A stretch of DNA of 35,502 bases from an uncultured bacterium. GTDB lineage: Bacteria > Cyanobacteriota > Vampirovibrionia > Gastranaerophilales > Gastranaerophilaceae. The notes under the pieces were generated by a model. It was not told where the DNA came from and made no database searches. It was given only the letters and a program-made list of their open reading frames with translations. Both the position numbers and the translations under genes were made by a program. The stretch lies in contig URYF01000009.1 in the NCBI GenBank assembly GCA_900551965.1, forward strand, positions 1 to 35,502, written 5' to 3'. Positions 1 to 7,738 of the stretch are shown in pieces. Positions within the stretch are counted from its first letter, which is position 1; each line of letters starts with the position of its first letter.

Positions 1-1
1 T

Positions 2-85
2 ATTCTGCCGGTGTTTGAAAGGCTTATCGGCAGTGGTGTTGAAGTTGTATATGCAAAAGAAAAAAATCCGTTTATTACCTGTTAA
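2..85 (+). CDS. 3' end of an unidentified protein (5' partial)
   Basis: An open frame enters from the left edge and stops at TAA 83-85, giving 27 residues that end in NPFITC. The piece is too short to assign to a family. It runs in the same direction as hydE, 55 bp upstream, so it could belong to the same hydrogenase-maturation locus, but nothing in these residues shows that. Between its stop and hydE lies a good -10 hexamer, so hydE probably has its own promoter. Confidence 0.5.
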   Translation: MLPVFERLIGSGVEVVYAKEKNPFITC

Positions 86-109
86 ATTTTGCTATTCTTG
101 GTGTATAAT
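82..109 (+). promoter_or_regulatory. Candidate promoter for hydE
   Basis: A perfect -10 hexamer TATAAT lies at 104-109. A weak -35 (TTAAAT, 82-87) sits 16 bp upstream. Transcription would start near 116, leaving a leader of about 25 nt that has no clear Shine-Dalgarno before the ATG at 141. The -10 is convincing, the -35 is not. Confidence 0.4.
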
Positions 110-140
110 TTAAATATATTAAACACGGTTATATTGGAAT

Positions 141-1145
141 ATGGAAAATTTTTCAAAGTCAGATATTATCCAAATACTAAAAGATGATAGTCTTAATGAG
201 GAATTATTTTCTCGCGCTGATGAGGTTCGCCGCAAATATGTTGGAGATGAGATTCATTTGCGCGGGCTTATTGAATTTTCAAATATATGCAAATGCACCT
301 GCAAATATTGCGGTCTTCGCTGTGAAAATAAAGAACTTGAGCGCTATAGAATTTCTCCTGAAGATATTATTTTGTATGCAAAAAAGGCGGTAGAACTTGG
401 CTATAAAACCGTTGTTTTGCAATCCGGTGAGGATTGTTTTTATACAAAAGAAGTTATGTGCGAAATCATTAAAGAAATAAAAAAACTTGATGTCGCATTA
501 ACTTTGAGTGTTGGTGAACGCAGTTATGACGATTATAAAGCGTTTAGAGAATGCGGGGCTGACAGATATTTGTTGAGGATTGAAACTACTGATCGAAATT
601 TGTATGGACAGATGCACCCAAAAATGAGTTATGATAATCGTATCCGCTGTTTAAAAGATTTAAAGACTTTAGGCTATGAAGTTGGTTCAGGCTGTCTTGT
701 CGGGCTTCCCGGGCAGAGTATTGAGTCTTTAGCGGATGATATTTTATTTTTTAAAGAAATTGAAGCGGATATGATAGGTATCGGACCACTTATTGTTAAT
801 AATAATACTCCGCTTAAAACTGCTTCAAATGGTGATTTTACTATTGCTTTAAAGGTTATGGCGCTTGTGAGAATTTTATTAAAGGATATAAATATTCCGG
901 CAACAACTGCAATGGAGACGCTTAATCCCAGTGGCAGAATTTTAGCGTTGCAAAGCGGGGCTAATGTCATAATGCCGAATGTTACAACTGTTGAATATCG
1001 TGAAAAGTATGAAATTTATCCGGGGAAAGCTTTGACGTCTGTTGAGCCTGTGGAATGCCGTAATACTGCTGAAAATCTTGTTAAATCTATTGGACGGGTT
1101 GTTGCAGGTGGTCACGGATTTCATAAAAAAATTTTAGACAAATAA
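141..1145 (+). CDS. hydE: [FeFe]-hydrogenase H-cluster radical SAM maturase HydE
   Basis: HydE is a cytoplasmic radical SAM enzyme that acts with HydF and HydG to build the two-iron subcluster of [FeFe]-hydrogenase. The 334-residue product has the family length. It carries the CX3CX2C [4Fe-4S]/SAM motif at C50, C54 and C57, inside the HydE-typical context EFSNIC...YCGLR. VLQSGED, RYLLRIET, GSGCLVGLPGQ and IPATTAMETL follow in family order. Of the C-terminal cysteines that bind a second cluster in some HydE proteins, only one is evident here, and that cluster is known to be dispensable. HydF, HydG and a hydrogenase are not visible in the window. The start is the first ATG; no good ribosome site precedes it. 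The DXS-like gene begins 22 bp downstream, so the two are probably cotranscribed. Confidence 0.93.
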   Translation: MENFSKSDIIQILKDDSLNEELFSRADEVRRKYVGDEIHLRGLIEFSNICKCTCKYCGLRCENKELERYRISPEDIILYAKKAVELGYKTVVLQSGEDCFYTKEVMCEIIKEIKKLDVALTLSVGERSYDDYKAFRECGADRYLLRIETTDRNLYGQMHPKMSYDNRIRCLKDLKTLGYEVGSGCLVGLPGQSIESLADDILFFKEIEADMIGIGPLIVNNNTPLKTASNGDFTIALKVMALVRILLKDINIPATTAMETLNPSGRILALQSGANVIMPNVTTVEYREKYEIYPGKALTSVEPVECRNTAENLVKSIGRVVAGGHGFHKKILDK

Positions 1146-1167
1146 ATATAAAATAAGGAGAAAAATA

Positions 1168-2955
1168 ATGATTTTAGATAAAGTAAATATACCGCAGGAT
1201 TTGAAAAAGTTATCTGTTGCTGAAATGAAAGAACTGGCAGAAGAAATTCGTGGATTAATTATAAAAAAAGTGAATGTGACAGGCGGACACATGGGACCTA
1301 ATTTAGGGATTGTGGAAGCTACGATGGCTATTCATTATGTGTTTAATTCGCCGGTTGATAAGATTGTTTATGATGTATCGCATCAATGTTATCCGCATAA
1401 AATTTTAACAGGACGAAAAGAAGGATTCACAGATCCTGATAAATATTTGAAATATACCGGTTATACTGCACCTGAAGAAAGTGAACATGATTTGTTCAAG
1501 GTCGGTCATACATCAACATCAGTCAGTTTAGCAACAGGTGTGGCTAAAGCCAGAGATCTAAAAGGTGAAAGTTATAACGTAATTGCACTTATCGGTGATG
1601 GTTCATTAAGTGGTGGTGAGGCGTTTGAAGGACTCGATAATGCTGCAGATTTAGGCAGCAATATTATTATTGTTGTGAACGATAACGATATGTCTATTGC
1701 TGAAAACCATGGCGGACTTTATTCTAATCTTAAACTTTTAAGGCAGACAAACGGGAAAGCTGAATGTAATTTCTTCAAATCATTAGGGTTTGAGTACCAT
1801 TATGTTGAAGAAGGAAACAATGTTGAAAAACTTATTGAAACTTTTGAAAAAGTTAAAGATATAAATTCTCCTGTTGTTGTTCATATACACACTTTGAAAG
1901 GTAAAGGTCTTGAGCAGGCTGAAACGAATAAAGAAGCTTTTCACTGGATTATGCCGGGCGCTTTAGATGAAAAGAAACCGGCTGAAAATGTTGAACTTAT
2001 TGATACTTATGATTCTTTGACTAAAGATTTTATAATGAAAAAGAGATTACAAGATAAATCTTTTGTGCTTGTTAACGCTTCAACTCCTGGAGTTTTCGGG
2101 TTTAATAAAGATTTTAGGGAAGAACTTGGATCTCAATATGTTGATGTTGGGATTGCGGAAGAACACGCTGTAGCATATTCTTCTGCTCTTGCAAAATCAG
2201 GCGCAAAACCAATATTTACGGTTATGAGTTCTTTTATACAAAGAACTTATGATCAGCTTTCTCAAGATTTGTGTTTAAATAAATCCCCTTTAGCTATGCT
2301 TGTTTATTGGGGTGGATTATCAGGTGCTGATGCCACTCACTTATGCTCATTTGATATGGCATTGATTGGTAATATCCCAAATGTTGTATATCTTGCACCG
2401 ACAAATAAAGAAGAATATCTTGCAATGCTTGAATATGCTTATAATCAAAATGAAAATCCCGTTGCAATAAGAGTTCCGGCAGGTTTGCTAAAATCTTGCG
2501 GGGTTACAGATGATACTGATTATTCTGTGCTGAATAAGTATAAAGTTGTTTCAAGTGGTGAAAAAGTTGCAATTGTTGGACTTGGCAACTTCTTTAGCCT
2601 GGCAGAAGATGTTAAAGCAGAATTAAAATCAAGATTTGGATTTGATGCTACTTTGATTAATCCAAAATTTATTACCGGAATTGATGAAGAACTTTTGGAA
2701 AATTTAAAACAAAATCATGATATCGTAATTACTTTAGAAGACGGAATCTTAGACGGTGGATTTGGTGAAAAAATCTCAAGATTTTATGGTAATTCTGATA
2801 TGAAAGTTCTGAATTACGGCGGCAAAAAAGAATTTACAGACAGAGTGCCGCTGGATGAGTTATACCGTCGTTACCGTTTAACAAAAGAACTTATAGCTGA
2901 TGATGTATCAGTTTGCTTAGGAAAAGAGTTTTATGAAACTTGTCAAAGCTTGTAA
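1168..2955 (+). CDS. dxs: DXS-like thiamine-diphosphate enzyme (1-deoxy-D-xylulose-5-phosphate synthase family)
   Basis: DXS condenses pyruvate with glyceraldehyde 3-phosphate to give DXP, the first step of the MEP isoprenoid pathway and a source for thiamine and pyridoxal. This 595-residue product has the DXS order: GGH (39-41), YDVSHQCYPHKILTGR (68-83), the TPP/Mg motif GDGSLSGG (143-150) with its NDN partner (171-173), and the pyrimidine-domain catalytic glutamate in VGIAEEHAV (about residue 330). It is a little shorter than the usual ~620-640. Several signature positions also differ (GGHMGPNLG where GGHLASNLG is usual, YDVSHQCYP where WDVGHQAYP is usual). It may be a divergent second copy with another ketol-transfer substrate. 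A strong AAGGAG site lies 7 nt before the ATG. The GNAT gene overlaps its last 23 bp. Confidence 0.8.
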   Translation: MILDKVNIPQDLKKLSVAEMKELAEEIRGLIIKKVNVTGGHMGPNLGIVEATMAIHYVFNSPVDKIVYDVSHQCYPHKILTGRKEGFTDPDKYLKYTGYTAPEESEHDLFKVGHTSTSVSLATGVAKARDLKGESYNVIALIGDGSLSGGEAFEGLDNAADLGSNIIIVVNDNDMSIAENHGGLYSNLKLLRQTNGKAECNFFKSLGFEYHYVEEGNNVEKLIETFEKVKDINSPVVVHIHTLKGKGLEQAETNKEAFHWIMPGALDEKKPAENVELIDTYDSLTKDFIMKKRLQDKSFVLVNASTPGVFGFNKDFREELGSQYVDVGIAEEHAVAYSSALAKSGAKPIFTVMSSFIQRTYDQLSQDLCLNKSPLAMLVYWGGLSGADATHLCSFDMALIGNIPNVVYLAPTNKEEYLAMLEYAYNQNENPVAIRVPAGLLKSCGVTDDTDYSVLNKYKVVSSGEKVAIVGLGNFFSLAEDVKAELKSRFGFDATLINPKFITGIDEELLENLKQNHDIVITLEDGILDGGFGEKISRFYGNSDMKVLNYGGKKEFTDRVPLDELYRRYRLTKELIADDVSVCLGKEFYETCQSL

Positions 2956-3466
2956 TCAAAAACAACTGAAAAATGTAAGAAAGCTATATGAGTCGGCTTT
3001 TCCAAAAGAGGAAAAGAAGCCGTTTGATTTGCTGCTGGAAAAACAAGAACAAGGTGTTATCGAAATTTTTTCAGTCGAAGATTCAGACGGCAGATTCTAT
3101 GGTTTGGTGATTGTTGTTTATCACAAGGATTTGGTTTTGCTTGATTATTTTGCAATCACTGATGATTTTCGCGGAAGCGGAATAGGTTCAGAGATTTTTA
3201 AAAATCTAAAAAATAAATATAAAAATAAACGCTTTTTTATTGAGATTGAAAATACAAAAATTCCATCAAAAAATTATGAAGAGCGCATAAGACGAAAAAA
3301 TTTTTATACAAAGCTAGGAATGAAAAATGTAGATTTCGGAGTTAACCTGCTTGGAGTTGAAATGGAGGTAATGTGTGCTTCTGGTTCTATAAATTATTAT
3401 GAGTATTTTAAATTGTATGATGAAATTTTTGGAGAAAATATTTCAAAAAATATTCATAAATTATAA
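2933..3466 (+). CDS. GNAT family N-acetyltransferase
   Basis: A 177-residue cytoplasmic acetyltransferase of the GNAT superfamily, which moves an acetyl group from acetyl-CoA to an amine. The acetyl-CoA pyrophosphate loop (motif A, R/QxxGxG) is visible as RGSGIG at 80-85, after the strand VLLDYFAITDDF. A later RRKNFYTKLGM matches the usual motif B 'FYxKxGF'. The substrate cannot be told. The gene starts inside the end of the DXS-like gene behind AGGAAAAGAG, so the two are translationally linked. Its 3' end overlaps the convergent histidine-kinase gene by 6 bp. Confidence 0.8.
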   Translation: MKLVKACNQKQLKNVRKLYESAFPKEEKKPFDLLLEKQEQGVIEIFSVEDSDGRFYGLVIVVYHKDLVLLDYFAITDDFRGSGIGSEIFKNLKNKYKNKRFFIEIENTKIPSKNYEERIRRKNFYTKLGMKNVDFGVNLLGVEMEVMCASGSINYYEYFKLYDEIFGENISKNIHKL

Positions 3467-4924
3467 AACAATTTCTGAAATTATTGTAGAATTTTTGTTT
3501 AATTGCGGGATTTGTACTATAAACTTGTTTATATTGCCGTTTGATTTTAATGTAATTGAACCTTCATGGGCATTGATAACTTTCTGGCAAAAATATAATC
3601 CAAGTCCTACACCAACAGAATCATGAAGTTTATTACCGCATACATATTTATCGAAAATATGCTTTTTTAAATCTTCTGAGATTATACTGCTGCGGTTTTC
3701 AAAACTTATAAAAGTTTGATGATTTTTTTCGTAAAGTTCAATATTTATACTAGTGTGCGGGAAAGCATAGTTTATTGCGTTATTTAAAAGGTTCCCAAAA
3801 ACTCTTCTGATTTGTGTTTCGTCAGCAAATATTTTATGTTTGCTTTTTAACTTAGACTTTAAATTGATTTTTAGCTTTTTGTTGTTCGCAAAATCTGTAA
3901 TTTCTTTAATATTTTTCTTTATGAGAGAATTGATATTAAACTCAGACATTTCAAGTTTTATTATGCCATTATTATCTTTCCACGTTTTTAGAAGTGTATA
4001 TAACATATCTCTCATATATTTGGAAGATTCAAGTATCATTTCAAGCATTTCTTTTTGTGATGGAGTTAACTCTCCGAAAGTCCCGTTATAAAAAAGTTCA
4101 AGTGAACTTATTTGAGCAAGTAGCGGATTTTTTAAATCATGTGAAAGTGTTGCTATAAATAAATTTTTCCGGTTTTCAATTATTTTTTCCTGGTCAATGT
4201 TTTCTGTTATTGTTACAATACCGGTGATATCATTGTTTTCTGTCAAAATAGGGGCTTTGTGGATTTTGTACCAATGCGGTTTGTTATTTGTATCGGTAGC
4301 CATTCTTTCTTGAATCAAGGTTTTTTTGTTTTTTATTACATAATTATCTTCAGATTCGGTTTCTGTAGTATCGTTGATTTTGTTTATGCATATATTTTCA
4401 GCAAACCTGTCAAGTCCTTTTTCTACAAATTCTTTTGAATGTTTTGAGCCAAAAATGTATTGACCGTCTTTGTTTTTCATATAGACAAACATAGGTAGAT
4501 TATCTAATAAAGCGTTAAATTGATAAACTTTTTCATATAGTTTGCTTTTTAAGTTTTCTTCGTTTGTCACATCTGAGGATATAGATAACACACCTTCAAT
4601 TTTACCGTCACGCAGAATTGGTGTCGAGGTTTGTTTTACAATTTTTCTTGAATTATTTGTTGTTACCTGAAAAATATAAGTTTTTGGGGTTAAATCTTTA
4701 ATAACTTGATTGATATTCTGAGCAATAATATCGGCACTTTCCGGCGGGAAGATATCAAAAATCGTTTTGTTAATAATTTGAGCTTCGCAATTTGCACCGG
4801 TATGTTCCAGGAAGGCTTTGTTACAGGCTACATATTCAAGGTCTAAATTTTTTATTGTAATTAAATCATCACAATACTCAAGGATTGAATCAAGCAAATA
4901 GTCTTTGTTTGTAATATTCATCAT
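3461..4924 (-). CDS. Soluble PAS-PAS sensor histidine kinase
   Basis: A 487-residue hybrid-free histidine kinase. Two PAS-type sensor domains (about 8-120 and 130-245) are followed by a HisKA dimerisation domain with the phospho-accepting His262 in LSHDLKNP. An HATPase_c domain follows, with N-box NLLNNAINYAF and G-box GVGLGLYF. No transmembrane segment or signal peptide is seen, so it senses a cytoplasmic cue. No response regulator lies next to it, making it an orphan kinase. It starts MM, so the true start is 4924 or 4921. A set of TTACCC-type inverted repeats lies 41-68 bp upstream of the start. It is convergent with the GNAT gene. Confidence 0.88.
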   Translation of the reverse strand: MMNITNKDYLLDSILEYCDDLITIKNLDLEYVACNKAFLEHTGANCEAQIINKTIFDIFPPESADIIAQNINQVIKDLTPKTYIFQVTTNNSRKIVKQTSTPILRDGKIEGVLSISSDVTNEENLKSKLYEKVYQFNALLDNLPMFVYMKNKDGQYIFGSKHSKEFVEKGLDRFAENICINKINDTTETESEDNYVIKNKKTLIQERMATDTNNKPHWYKIHKAPILTENNDITGIVTITENIDQEKIIENRKNLFIATLSHDLKNPLLAQISSLELFYNGTFGELTPSQKEMLEMILESSKYMRDMLYTLLKTWKDNNGIIKLEMSEFNINSLIKKNIKEITDFANNKKLKINLKSKLKSKHKIFADETQIRRVFGNLLNNAINYAFPHTSINIELYEKNHQTFISFENRSSIISEDLKKHIFDKYVCGNKLHDSVGVGLGLYFCQKVINAHEGSITLKSNGNINKFIVQIPQLNKNSTIISEIVL

Positions 4925-4964
4925 GTTTTATAACCTGTTTGGATATAAGCATATTATTATATGT

Positions 4965-4992
4965 GGGTAATAACAATTACCCGGTCGGGTAA
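4965..4992. promoter_or_regulatory. TTACCC/GGGTAA inverted-repeat cluster upstream of the histidine kinase
   Basis: Three half-sites are packed in 28 bp. GGGTAA (4965-4970) faces TTACCC (4977-4982) across 6 bp, and TTACCCG (4977-4983) faces CGGGTAA (4986-4992) across GT. The middle half-site can pair either way. The cluster lies in the 134-bp gap between the Nudix stop and the kinase start, upstream of the kinase. It may be an operator or an RNA switch between two hairpins. No T-run follows, so a simple terminator is unlikely. Confidence 0.45.
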
Positions 4993-5058
4993 TCCTGAGA
5001 GAATAATTACAAATATAAAATAGGTATTTCTTTACTTTCAAAAACTGTTATTTACAAA

Positions 5059-5844
5059 TTACAGTTTGATTTTTCCTTTATTAAGTATAGATAGGGCAAT
5101 TGCAGTTAAACTTTGACCGCTTGGAATTTTTCCTGCAGCCTGCATATTTACAATCCATTTTGGCAGCCTTTTTACAGGGACAAAGTGCCAGCCACGCGTA
5201 ACTCCTCCATCAGTAACTGCTTTTTGTGATGGTTTTAACCTTTCTATTATGGCTTTAAAAAAGTGGGTTGATTCATCTGTTAACCCCGGTGATGTCATTA
5301 CCGGTACTGCTGTTGAAACACCGCTTGTTTTTGACATTGGTGTCAGATTAATGACTTTCTTAGCAACAAGTCCTGTTTCTTCTGAAAGTTCTCTTACAGC
5401 GCTTTCTAATGCTGTTTCAGACTTAAAAGCTGCTTCGTCGCCAATTATGCCGGCAGGGAACGCTAGTACTCTGGCACCAGTGCCGCGGCGTGCAATATCA
5501 ATCGGACGGGCTTCTTCTTGCATTATAGTCCAAAGCCTGCCTAGCTTGTCTTTAAATTCAGGAGCAATCATTGTTACGTTTTTGGAAGCATCTACACTTC
5601 CGCGGCTTGCCATTGTGTATTTACCAACTTCGTTGCCGCTTTCATCAACTGCTGTCATTCCGTATCTTTTAATGAATTTGTCAAAGTCAGAAGGTCCGTC
5701 TATATCCCAATTTGGAACATCCGGAGCTTCGGCAGGTATAAATACGCTGCCATTGGGACCTTTTTGGATATTTGTATTTGGACCGTATTCTTTACGCAGT
5801 GTATTTACCATTAGTTTTTGATGTACATAATCGACAATTCTCAT
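5059..5844 (-). CDS. Nudix hydrolase
   Basis: A 261-residue protein with a Nudix fold, a family that hydrolyses nucleoside diphosphates linked to another moiety. The helix part of the Nudix box is intact: E143-x7-R151-E152-L-x-E155-E156-x-G158-L. The leading glycine is displaced by a two-residue insertion before the first glutamate. This is close to the ADP-sugar pyrophosphatase type, but the ~100-residue N-terminal extension is not recognised. A TAGGAG site precedes the ATG. It lies upstream of the kinase on the same strand, 134 bp away, with its own leader. Confidence 0.75.
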   Translation of the reverse strand: MRIVDYVHQKLMVNTLRKEYGPNTNIQKGPNGSVFIPAEAPDVPNWDIDGPSDFDKFIKRYGMTAVDESGNEVGKYTMASRGSVDASKNVTMIAPEFKDKLGRLWTIMQEEARPIDIARRGTGARVLAFPAGIIGDEAAFKSETALESAVRELSEETGLVAKKVINLTPMSKTSGVSTAVPVMTSPGLTDESTHFFKAIIERLKPSQKAVTDGGVTRGWHFVPVKRLPKWIVNMQAAGKIPSGQSLTAIALSILNKGKIKL

Positions 5845-6000
5845 TTTTACTCCTATTTTAATTTTATAATTTTAACTGAATTTTATTTGTATGAAATCTT
5901 GTTAATATAAAAAATTGCTATGAGTTTTTAATAATTTTAATATTTTGTAATGAAATTGGGATGAAGTTAAAATCATTTGTTAAAAATATTGTGTAAAAGC

Positions 6001-6029
6001 TTGCAAAACTGTCGTCCTAGTGATATGCT
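6001..6029 (+). promoter_or_regulatory. Sigma70-type promoter for the amidohydrolase gene
   Basis: The -35 hexamer TTGCAA (6001-6006) and -10 hexamer TATGCT (6024-6029) are exactly 17 bp apart. They lie in the 258-bp divergent gap between the Nudix and amidohydrolase genes. The predicted start near 6036 gives a 5' leader of about 66 nt before the ATG at 6103. Confidence 0.5.
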
Positions 6030-6102
6030 CTATTCAAAGAAACCAGATTTTAATTATAGATTAATAATGTTTTTTGCGTAAACAAATTGAAGGAATTTAA
6101 AA

Positions 6103-7077
6103 ATGAATATAAATAACGTTACTCCATATTCATATGAAACTCCTAATTTTAAGGGTAAGATTATTGATTCACATGTTCACTGCGGGAAATGGACAAATGA
6201 TTTATTCAGTACAAATGATGTTCTTGAATTTTTTAATAGGAAATTCAATAACGGTAAAGATATTATTGATAAAGTTATCATTTCTAATCTTGACTGTGTT
6301 ATAAATACTAAAAATAAAGCTCCTTATAATAATGAGTTAAGCGGTAATCTTAAGTTAATCACAAAATGTTTAAATAATGATAAACTTATACCATTTATTG
6401 TTTGTCAACCGGGACATGGTTCGGCTGAGAATATAGAATTGTTATTAAATAAATATCCTGAATTAATTAAAGGTTTAAAGTTCCATCCAGCTTGCCTTAA
6501 TCTGCCGGCAAATGATGTAAAATACCTTCCGTATATGAAACTTGCCGAAAAATACGGTAAACCATGTTTGTTTCACTGTGAAGTTATCACCGATTCGAAT
6601 AATAATTTTTTAAGAAGCGGGGTATCAGATCCTGAATTTATTTATGAAACAGCAAGACAATTTCCGAAGGTTCCTGTTATTCTTGGTCATATGGGTTTAG
6701 GCGGCAGCAGGGCTCATGAGATTGGAATTAAAACACTTATTCATTCAATTGACCATGGAGATGCAAAATTATATGCCGATTTGGCATGGGTAGATTGGAA
6801 TAATCCAGCAAAACCCCATATTGTTGAAGTTATTGATAAACTTTTACATTCTTCAAAGGGTGATAAAACAGAAAGGTTGTTATTTGGGACTGATGCTCCG
6901 TTAGGTGTGTTTGGAGAAAAGGCTCTAAAGCAAATAGATGCTTATGAGGACAATATTAAAAATATAAAACAAGCTATAAGAGATAATTTTGGAGAGGACT
7001 CGAATAAACTTATAAGCAGGATTTTTTATAGAAACAGTAAAAAATTACTTAATCAGAATTTTAATCAAATGACTTAA
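6103..7077 (+). CDS. Amidohydrolase-2 family metal-dependent hydrolase
   Basis: A 324-residue TIM-barrel hydrolase of the amidohydrolase superfamily. Metal-ligand positions are visible in order: HxH at H24/H26 (IDSHVHCG), K126 in GLKFHP, H158 in LFHCE, H196 in LGHMG, and D264 in FGTDAP. This fits the amidohydrolase_2 group (decarboxylases and hydrolases of small organic acids); the substrate is unknown. The first ~18 residues look disordered and end in PNFKGK, the short N-terminal F-x-G motif shared by other proteins in this window. It has its own promoter and no obvious operon partner. It is the last gene before the island boundary. Confidence 0.8.
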   Translation: MNINNVTPYSYETPNFKGKIIDSHVHCGKWTNDLFSTNDVLEFFNRKFNNGKDIIDKVIISNLDCVINTKNKAPYNNELSGNLKLITKCLNNDKLIPFIVCQPGHGSAENIELLLNKYPELIKGLKFHPACLNLPANDVKYLPYMKLAEKYGKPCLFHCEVITDSNNNFLRSGVSDPEFIYETARQFPKVPVILGHMGLGGSRAHEIGIKTLIHSIDHGDAKLYADLAWVDWNNPAKPHIVEVIDKLLHSSKGDKTERLLFGTDAPLGVFGEKALKQIDAYEDNIKNIKQAIRDNFGEDSNKLISRIFYRNSKKLLNQNFNQMT

Positions 7078-7181
7078 TATCACAAATTAAGTTAATTTTT
7101 AATAGCATGGAACGGTGAAGAACTGCATATAACGCTAAAAAGCACCTTTGGTATATTACTCAAAAGTGTTTCTTGTCGTCT

Positions 7182-7200
7182 AAATCTGGACGGAAGGATT
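7182..7200 (+). repeat. Degraded copy of the tRNA-Gln 3' end (candidate left attachment site)
   Basis: The 19 bases here match 20213-20232 with a single one-base gap (GG here, GGG in the tRNA), in the same orientation. The matching part of the tRNA gene is its last 16 nt plus 4 nt beyond. It is not a tRNA itself, because the sequence diverges at once on the T-loop side. Such a displaced 3'-end fragment is what integration into a tRNA gene leaves at the far end of an element. The surrounding 7078-7321 holds no convincing gene. One 38-codon open stretch covers 7100-7220 but matches nothing I recognise. Confidence 0.55.
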
Positions 7201-7226
7201 GTCTTGGATTTGCTCCTGTAAAAAGA

Positions 7227-7267
7227 CACATGAAGTGATTATTAAAGACAGATGAATTGATTATTTC
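7227..7267 (-). repeat. Two copies of the 19-bp island-end motif (left end)
   Basis: Read on the minus strand, 7249-7267 agrees with the right-end consensus GAAATAATCAMACCATYTG (M=A/C, Y=C/T) at 16 of 19 positions against the copy at 20014-20032. 7227-7245 agrees at about 14 of 19. The two copies start 22 bp apart in one orientation, opposite to three of the four right-end copies. This is the layout of recombinase or transposase binding sites at element ends. Confidence 0.5.
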
Positions 7268-7321
7268 AGGCAACATCCTTTTAAAAAATTTGCATAATGT
7301 TTAAATTAATTTTAAGAATTT

Positions 7322-7672
7322 TTATGCAGGTTTAAATTCAAACAATACCTCTTTTGGGAGTTTTCTAAGGATTTTCAAATCTTCTTTTTTGATATGACCT
7401 ATTACCATTACATTGTAGCCGAATGAATATTTTTCATCGAAATAAATTATTGATAAAAAACCGCCATTCCAAACAATATCCCCATTTTGCCACCCTCTTT
7501 GCATTTCTTCAATTGTGTATTCTCCTTGCAGGTATTCAGTGCAATAATCAACTCTCGAATCAATAAATTTCAAAGTTAACGGCAATCTTGAATAAAAATC
7601 ATTTGCAGCCTTTGTCTCATTCAATTCAGCATGAATTGCAGCATTTTCAGTTTTTATTGAAATCTCTTTCAT
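7322..7672 (-). CDS. Cyclophilin-like fold protein, copy 1
   Basis: A 116-residue small protein resembling the cyclophilin-like family that often accompanies flavodoxin and aldo-keto reductase genes in gut anaerobes. The typical elements are visible: an N-terminal strand (KTENAAIHAELNET), DFYSRLPLTL, the GDIVWNGGFLSIIYF core and a final GHIKKED segment. Its biochemical role is unknown. A close paralogue lies at 13957-14283, about four-fifths identical over the shared ~94 residues by eye. The gene follows the first redox operon but is separated from it by a strong terminator, so it may be expressed on its own. Confidence 0.6.
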   Translation of the reverse strand: MKEISIKTENAAIHAELNETKAANDFYSRLPLTLKFIDSRVDYCTEYLQGEYTIEEMQRGWQNGDIVWNGGFLSIIYFDEKYSFGYNVMVIGHIKKEDLKILRKLPKEVLFEFKPA

Positions 7673-7702
7673 ATATTCTTAGATTATTGTTTTGACTTAA
7701 TA

Positions 7703-7729
7703 AAAACTGCCGATTATATCGGCAGTTTT
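7703..7729 (-). terminator. Rho-independent terminator after the first redox operon
   Basis: A perfect 12-bp stem (7703-7714 with 7718-7729) closes a 3-nt loop. On the minus strand it is followed by TTTTTATTAA. It lies just past the stop of the exported aldo-keto reductase and before the cyclophilin-like gene, ending the operon that starts at 12800. The stem-loop on the minus strand also contains TATAAT, which could serve the next gene, but no -35 fits. Confidence 0.8.
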
Positions 7730-7738
7730 GAGGCTTTA

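Noticed and set aside
5249..5821. Long open frame on the plus strand opposite the Nudix gene
   Set aside because: It mirrors the Nudix gene on the opposite strand, has no ribosome site, and its translation shows no recognisable domain, whereas the minus-strand frame has a Nudix box.
7182..7200. A second tRNA gene or tRNA pseudogene at the left boundary
   Set aside because: Only the 3' end region matches; no anticodon arm, D-arm or acceptor partner follows on either strand.
7078..7321. Gene fragment around the candidate left attachment site
   Set aside because: One frame stays open for about 38 codons but has no start, ribosome site or recognisable domain, which is expected by chance.
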